Shown: in pieces, positions 60,260 to 64,000 of the stretch
How positions within the stretch are numbered: the stretch's first letter is position 1
Layout: every line of letters begins with the position of its first letter
Origin: Mytilus galloprovincialis
Taxonomy: Eukaryota > Mollusca > Bivalvia > Mytilida > Mytilidae
Length of the DNA stretch: 64,000 nucleotides
Direction: 5' to 3'
Assembly (NCBI RefSeq): GCF_965363235.1
Contig: NC_134844.1
Span: 76,377,497 to 76,441,496 of the forward strand
Made by a program: the position numbers and the translations under genes
The notes under the pieces: generated by a model
Databases searched by the model: none
What the model was told of the DNA's origin: nothing
Seen by the model: the letters and a program-made list of their open reading frames with translations, nothing else

Positions 60260-61012
60260 TTAAGCTTTTTTCGGTTCAGTATTGGAACGTTTGCTCATTC
60301 TATCCGCGGAGGTAGGTGTGGTTGTTCCGTCACTTCTCTTTCGTTTTGGGTCCATTGGTGTGTGTATTTCCTGTACGCACGGTTTCGGAGAATGAAAGAA
60401 ATCGTCAAGTTTTCTGTTTATATTTTGTGCACCTTCAGTGCTTATATGCACACCGCTGTTGTCGGCTTTGTCAAACAAAGATCTGATGATTGTTCCATTT
60501 TTAAAGAATAGTTTTTCTAAATCAACATAATCTACATTGTCTTCGCGAGCGCACAATTTTCTGATAAACTTGTTAACGCTTGTTGCCGATTGGTTTAGTC
60601 TGTTTATTTGCGCACTGTTACCTTTACGCGGTATGATGCTACAAAGACCAACATGGGACTCTGGATAGGCAGATTTCACTTGAGCCACTGCTTTTGTCAC
60701 AAGTAAATTTATTTGGTCACTGTCATCCTTATGTTTACTTACATCATTTGTACCGAGACAAATAGCAACCTTGTCAACTTTGAAACTATCAGTTTTCTGA
60801 ACAGCGATGTCTAAAATTTGTGTGAAATTTTCAAAATTTGCACCTGATTTTGAAGCATTCAATAAATTTTCATTAGTTTCGCCGAGTCTTGTACAATTGG
60901 ACGCGCCAATAAGGACATTTAGAGTATCTGTAGTGTCATTTTTCCCACTTTCTGAAAAGGTGGATATTTCTGGTGCCAATTTTTTCAAGATTTTCATATA
61001 TTTGTTCTTCAA
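60260..61012 (-). CDS. LINE ORF1 C-terminal part: SGNH/GDSL esterase-like
   Basis: Up to 250 residues, first ATG at 60997. Pattern of an SGNH hydrolase: block I NVLIGASNC (Ser in the G-x-S position), block III ICLGTNDVSKH (G-x-N-D), and a late GVHISTEG (block V, D-x-x-H degenerate to G-V-H). The tail is basic (DPKRKRS). ORF1 proteins of CR1-type and some other LINEs carry esterase domains, thought to act in membrane or RNP binding. An in-frame stop lies just upstream, at the inversion junction, so the N-terminal part is missing. I infer that the missing part is the CCHC segment now on the + strand at 61116. Confidence 0.75.
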   Translation of the reverse strand: MKNKYMKILKKLAPEISTFSESGKNDTTDTLNVLIGASNCTRLGETNENLLNASKSGANFENFTQILDIAVQKTDSFKVDKVAICLGTNDVSKHKDDSDQINLLVTKAVAQVKSAYPESHVGLCSIIPRKGNSAQINRLNQSATSVNKFIRKLCAREDNVDYVDLEKLFFKNGTIIRSLFDKADNSGVHISTEGAQNINRKLDDFFHSPKPCVQEIHTPMDPKRKRSDGTTTPTSADRMSKRSNTEPKKA

Positions 61013-61115
61013 AAGGATTTAGGAAACAAAGATAATGACATTTTGCACAGTATATGCATAATTTGACTTTGTTTATGTGTCCTGTTGTGACATCCTGATT
61101 TCAACTCACTGAAAA

Positions 61116-61934
61116 ATGTCGAGGGTAAGCAGACAATTATCCATACATTTTTACACCAAAGGTTTCAAAGGGATAAAACACGATGAAATTCTAACAGAAA
61201 TAAGTAAACAAATTCATATAAACAATGTTGGATCTATACAAATTACAGAAAAAGAATGTATTGTGTCTCTTAAAGACGTAGAGTCAAAAGATACGTTGGT
61301 AGTAAATGGTATAACATTAAGGAACAGGTCAATTAACTTTTTTGATGTAGAAAAGTCAATAACTCATGTTACCATAAAAGATGCTCCGTACGAGCTTGAC
61401 GATCGTTATATTGTTGCTCAAATGATTCGATTTGGTCAAATTGTTCCCGGCTCTGTTAAAAGAGGTTATATAAAAGGGACCGAAATAGAAAATGGGGCAC
61501 GGTATATCGATATATTGAACTGTGAGCCTGTTCTTCCTCTTAGAACTAGCCTAGGCCGCTTTGAAGTTCGCCTATTTGCTGACAATAACCGTACACCATG
61601 CTTTCATTGTAAGTTGATCGGTCATTCCTCATATCAATGTAAAGATCGTCCAAAAATTATGAATGAGCGAAGGTGCTATAACTGTGCTGCTATTGGTCAT
61701 TTAGCTAATGCTTGTCCAAATGAACCGTATTGCTCATACTGCAACATAAATGGGCATCCTAGACGAGACTGTGAAAGTTTTAAGCAAGACCAAGAAAACC
61801 AAGGTTATAGTAAGCATGGTCCGGAAAATATTGAGGGTAGACAAGACACTAAATTAGATGCACACTCAGATACACATTCAGCGCACCTTCTTGGCATTCA
61901 CAATTTTTCTGAACAAATGAAAGTACAAATATAA
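61116..61934 (+). CDS. LINE ORF1 N-terminal part: three CCHC knuckles, inverted
   Basis: 272 residues open. An N-terminal part without clear motifs (about 1-160) is followed by three zinc knuckles: CFHCKLIGHSSYQC, CYNCAAIGHLANAC, CSYCNINGHPRRDC (C-x2-C-x4-H-x4-C). Such Gag-like ORF1 proteins bind the element's RNA. The ORF runs past the end of the insertion at 61878: the last 18 or so codons come from the target site and flanking DNA, so the protein end is chimeric. It diverges from the SGNH ORF with about 100 bases between. Base use matches the LINE. It is not a cellular CNBP-type gene, as it sits inside the TSD-bounded insertion. Confidence 0.8.
   Translation: MSRVSRQLSIHFYTKGFKGIKHDEILTEISKQIHINNVGSIQITEKECIVSLKDVESKDTLVVNGITLRNRSINFFDVEKSITHVTIKDAPYELDDRYIVAQMIRFGQIVPGSVKRGYIKGTEIENGARYIDILNCEPVLPLRTSLGRFEVRLFADNNRTPCFHCKLIGHSSYQCKDRPKIMNERRCYNCAAIGHLANACPNEPYCSYCNINGHPRRDCESFKQDQENQGYSKHGPENIEGRQDTKLDAHSDTHSAHLLGIHNFSEQMKVQI
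61879..61892. repeat. Right target-site duplication of the inverted LINE
   Basis: CAGCGCACCTTCTT, identical to 55549-55562; flanking bases differ (CC before the left copy, TT before the right). Confidence 0.88.
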
Positions 61935-62564
61935 ATTTAATTACATTTCAAAATCATACAACTTTGACCCTATGTCATGCAATAACTCAAAAGGAGCAAG
62001 AAGTGATCAATTATTTTGTGTTAATCATAGTTGTTCTTCCTCATAATTCAGTTTATAGCAGCTTCTGTGTCACGTTTACACATCAAAAGTCTGTGTAGTT
62101 TGAACATGCATTTGTGTAAATATTTGATGAGATATAGTAACGTCATTTGATAAACGCATCAAATGTACAAATTGAAATTTGTATTAATTTTAACTTAGTC
62201 AAATCAACTATTGGTTGATAGTAAGGACCCAAATGATAGTGATTTCAGTGATATGATTTGAAAAATAAGTTTCTTAATGTTTTCCCTTTGACACATTTAC
62301 AATTATGCTTGTTGTCTTACTCGACTATACAAAATTAACTTCATATTGATTTGATACTTCCCAAAGAGTCTATTTATTTCATATTGCCATAAATCAATTT
62401 TGTCAAGGGTTATGATTGAATGGCACAAAATATACCCTGTCTTAGACCTGAATTACACATATATTACGGATTACCCATGTCTTATAGTTGTTTTCCAGTG
62501 CAGGTATTTGTTAAACACATTCACTATGATGCATAACATAACATTTTCATTGTTAAACTTTTTT
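61935..62564. other. No gene seen
   Basis: AT-rich; the ORF 62400-62606 runs into a repeat and has no domain. Confidence 0.4.
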
Positions 62565-62700
62565 AATCCTCAATGCTCTTTAACTTTGTATTTGTTTGGT
62601 TTATAACTATTTCGATATGAGCGTCACTGATGAGTCTTATGTAGACAAAACGCGCGTCTGGCGTACTAAATTATAATCCTGGTACCTTTGACAACTATTA
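62565..62700 (-). repeat. CAGTGACGCTC-family dispersed repeat, reversed
   Basis: ATCCTCAATGCTCTTTAAC, GAGCGTCACTGATGAGTCTT, ACGCGCGTCTGGCGTACTAA, ATAATCCTGGTACCTTTGAC. Confidence 0.82.
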
Positions 62701-63509
62701 ATATTCCCAGTTATCCACTAAAATGCACCTTTTTATTTCAGCATTTTTTTTTTCGTTAAGTAAATGTTTTCCATAACATGCATAAAGACTTCATATTTCA
62801 TGCGTTGTGTTTGTGAATGTGTGTTTTTGTTTTTTAAAACTCATACTTTGAAAAACCAAACCAATTATGGTAGGCATGCGTAACACATTTGGAATTTGCT
62901 ATTAAGATAAATTTATCGTACTAGTACGTTATTATTTGTAATATCACTTCAAAACTTAAATTTTAGTGATTGAAGTGTAATTTGAGTGATTTGACATTAA
63001 AAATCTATTATTGACGGATGCACGGCAATATTTTCCTTCTGTGCTCTGTAAGCCTTTGACATTCCATAGTAGGGAATACTCAACTGAAATGCGCTTAATG
63101 TGAAGTCTCTAGAATGATACATTTCTAATGATTGGTTGCAAGTTAGATTTGTTCATCATATGGAATGTGAACAAACCTTATCAGCTATATACAATATTTC
63201 AAGAACAATTATCTGCGACGTCACAATGGGAACACACGTTATCAATCTTAATACAATTGAGCGTATATATCTTTAACGGATGAGATACTACATGGAAGTG
63301 GTACAAGAAGCAGATTTTTCTGCTGATAATTATCGTAAAATATCATATGCCCGAAAAAAATTTGAGCCATTTTACTCGGTTATTTCGCTCAGCCGCCCAA
63401 AAGTTCACATTTTATCTCTCTGCTGATTTTCAACGATATTGATGTGTATTAATCCGATAATCTTTACATGTACGAAAGGAAATAAAAAGTGTCATCGTGT
63501 GAAACTATC
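62701..63509. other. No gene seen
   Basis: AT-rich, no credible ORF or recognised element. Confidence 0.4.
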
Positions 63510-64000
63510 TGGTCATATGTTTCTTAAAGAATTGTTTGTAGTTTAACCAACAAAGGATTTGTAAAACAACATATTGCCAAATTTGGGGTATTTTGTTAAT
63601 TTGCATAACGATCAATTTGACTTATCATGACGGCAGACGTTACAATAGGATTATATAAGCCCATCAAATAAAAAGGCCAATATGTATCTTTCAATTTGTT
63701 CGCATATAGGTGATATGTACTTGTTTTAGGCTTCTGTCCGTGTACAAATGGATAGTGTCTACTTTGAAATCTTTCGGCCATTTTAGTTTAAAAATCGGAA
63801 GTGTAATCATAGTATAATTGCTATATAAGATAATATAAAATGACGGAAAATCGTAAAATAGCACGATTCAAAACATATACAAGAAGATATTGCTCATGAT
63901 TTGTTCGCATATAGGGAAAGACCTTGTAGGTTGAATTTTAAATCAAAATAACTTTTAACTTACCGGCTGTCTTAAGTTTTCGGCCAAATTCTTTTAAAAA
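63510..64000 (+). repeat. Long direct repeat, copy B (runs off the window)
   Basis: Matches 50488-51001 with scattered changes and small indels: TTGTTTGTAGTTTAACCAA, ATGACGGCAGAC, GGATTATATAAGCCC, CTTCTGTCCGTGTACAAATG. It continues to the last base, so its true end is unknown. Confidence 0.88.

Larger units (their letters stand above)
55563..61878 (-). mobile_element. Near-complete LINE with inverted 5' segment
   Basis: A 6.3-kb non-LTR element between 14-bp direct repeats. Minus strand, from about 61020 down: SGNH-like ORF (60260-61012), endonuclease/RT ORF2 (56400-59807), C-terminal zinc-knuckle piece (55978-56442), 3' UTR and poly-A tail. From about 61020 up to 61878 the same insertion holds the opposite strand: a short leader and a CCHC-knuckle ORF1 start. 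Divergent halves inside one TSD are the signature of twin-primed integration with 5' inversion. ORF2 is open apart from one frameshift. Size and domain set resemble L1/Tx1-type elements; the clade is inferred. Confidence 0.82.

Noticed and set aside
60260..61934. Divergent gene pair or LINE antisense ORF with a bidirectional promoter
   Set aside because: Both ORFs lie inside one target-site duplication and fit two halves of a single ORF1; a 5' inversion is the simpler explanation.

Overview
The window looks like nuclear DNA of a bivalve mollusc, most probably a mussel (Mytilidae). It is AT-rich. Its genes are split by GT-AG introns, it carries a cluster of Toll-like receptor (TLR) copies and an Ig/SRCR gene, and it is full of LINEs, short TTAA-flanked elements and dispersed repeats of the kind that fill mussel genomes. 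The species call is an inference; no marker gene is present.

Layout. (1) 1-30.5 kb: a tandem TLR cluster, all on the + strand. Copy 1 (2-2255, 5' end outside the window) and copy 2 (5059-8523) are broken. Copy 3 (17060-21080) can encode a complete receptor of about 859 residues, provided a 592-bp TTAA-flanked element inside its coding exon is spliced out. A small fourth fragment (the last codons plus 3' UTR) lies at 21263-21343. The spacers after copies 2 and 3 are themselves homologous, so the duplicated unit was receptor plus spacer. Later insertions made the spacers differ: a 5'-truncated LINE with a perfect target-site duplication at 10562-12572, an old RT-bearing remnant at 13.2-14.6 kb, and a decayed LINE at 27.1-29.6 kb. 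(2) 32.3-48.1 kb: a + strand gene with one Ig domain followed by six SRCR domains, each SRCR domain split over two exons with phases 1-2-1. The exon and splice structure is kept, but domains 2, 4 and 5 carry frame breaks, so it is probably a pseudogene or a damaged allele. (3) 48-55.5 kb: no gene recognised, only dispersed repeats. (4) 55.5-61.9 kb: a nearly complete LINE on the - strand (endonuclease/RT ORF2, SGNH-esterase-like ORF) whose 5' part, with a three-CCHC-knuckle ORF, is inverted. A 14-bp target-site duplication encloses both parts, which fits twin-priming integration. (5) 61.9-64 kb: repeats, one of them a direct repeat of 50.5-51.0 kb that runs off the window.

How things fit together. 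The TLR cluster and the Ig/SRCR gene both belong to families of secreted or surface innate-immunity receptors that expand by duplication in molluscs. Most copies here are decaying, and mobile elements are the main agents of change: they supply the candidate intron in TLR copy 3, the spacer differences, and the chimeric ORF at 61.1-61.9 kb. The two observations most worth testing are the scarlessly spliceable element in TLR copy 3 and the inverted LINE.
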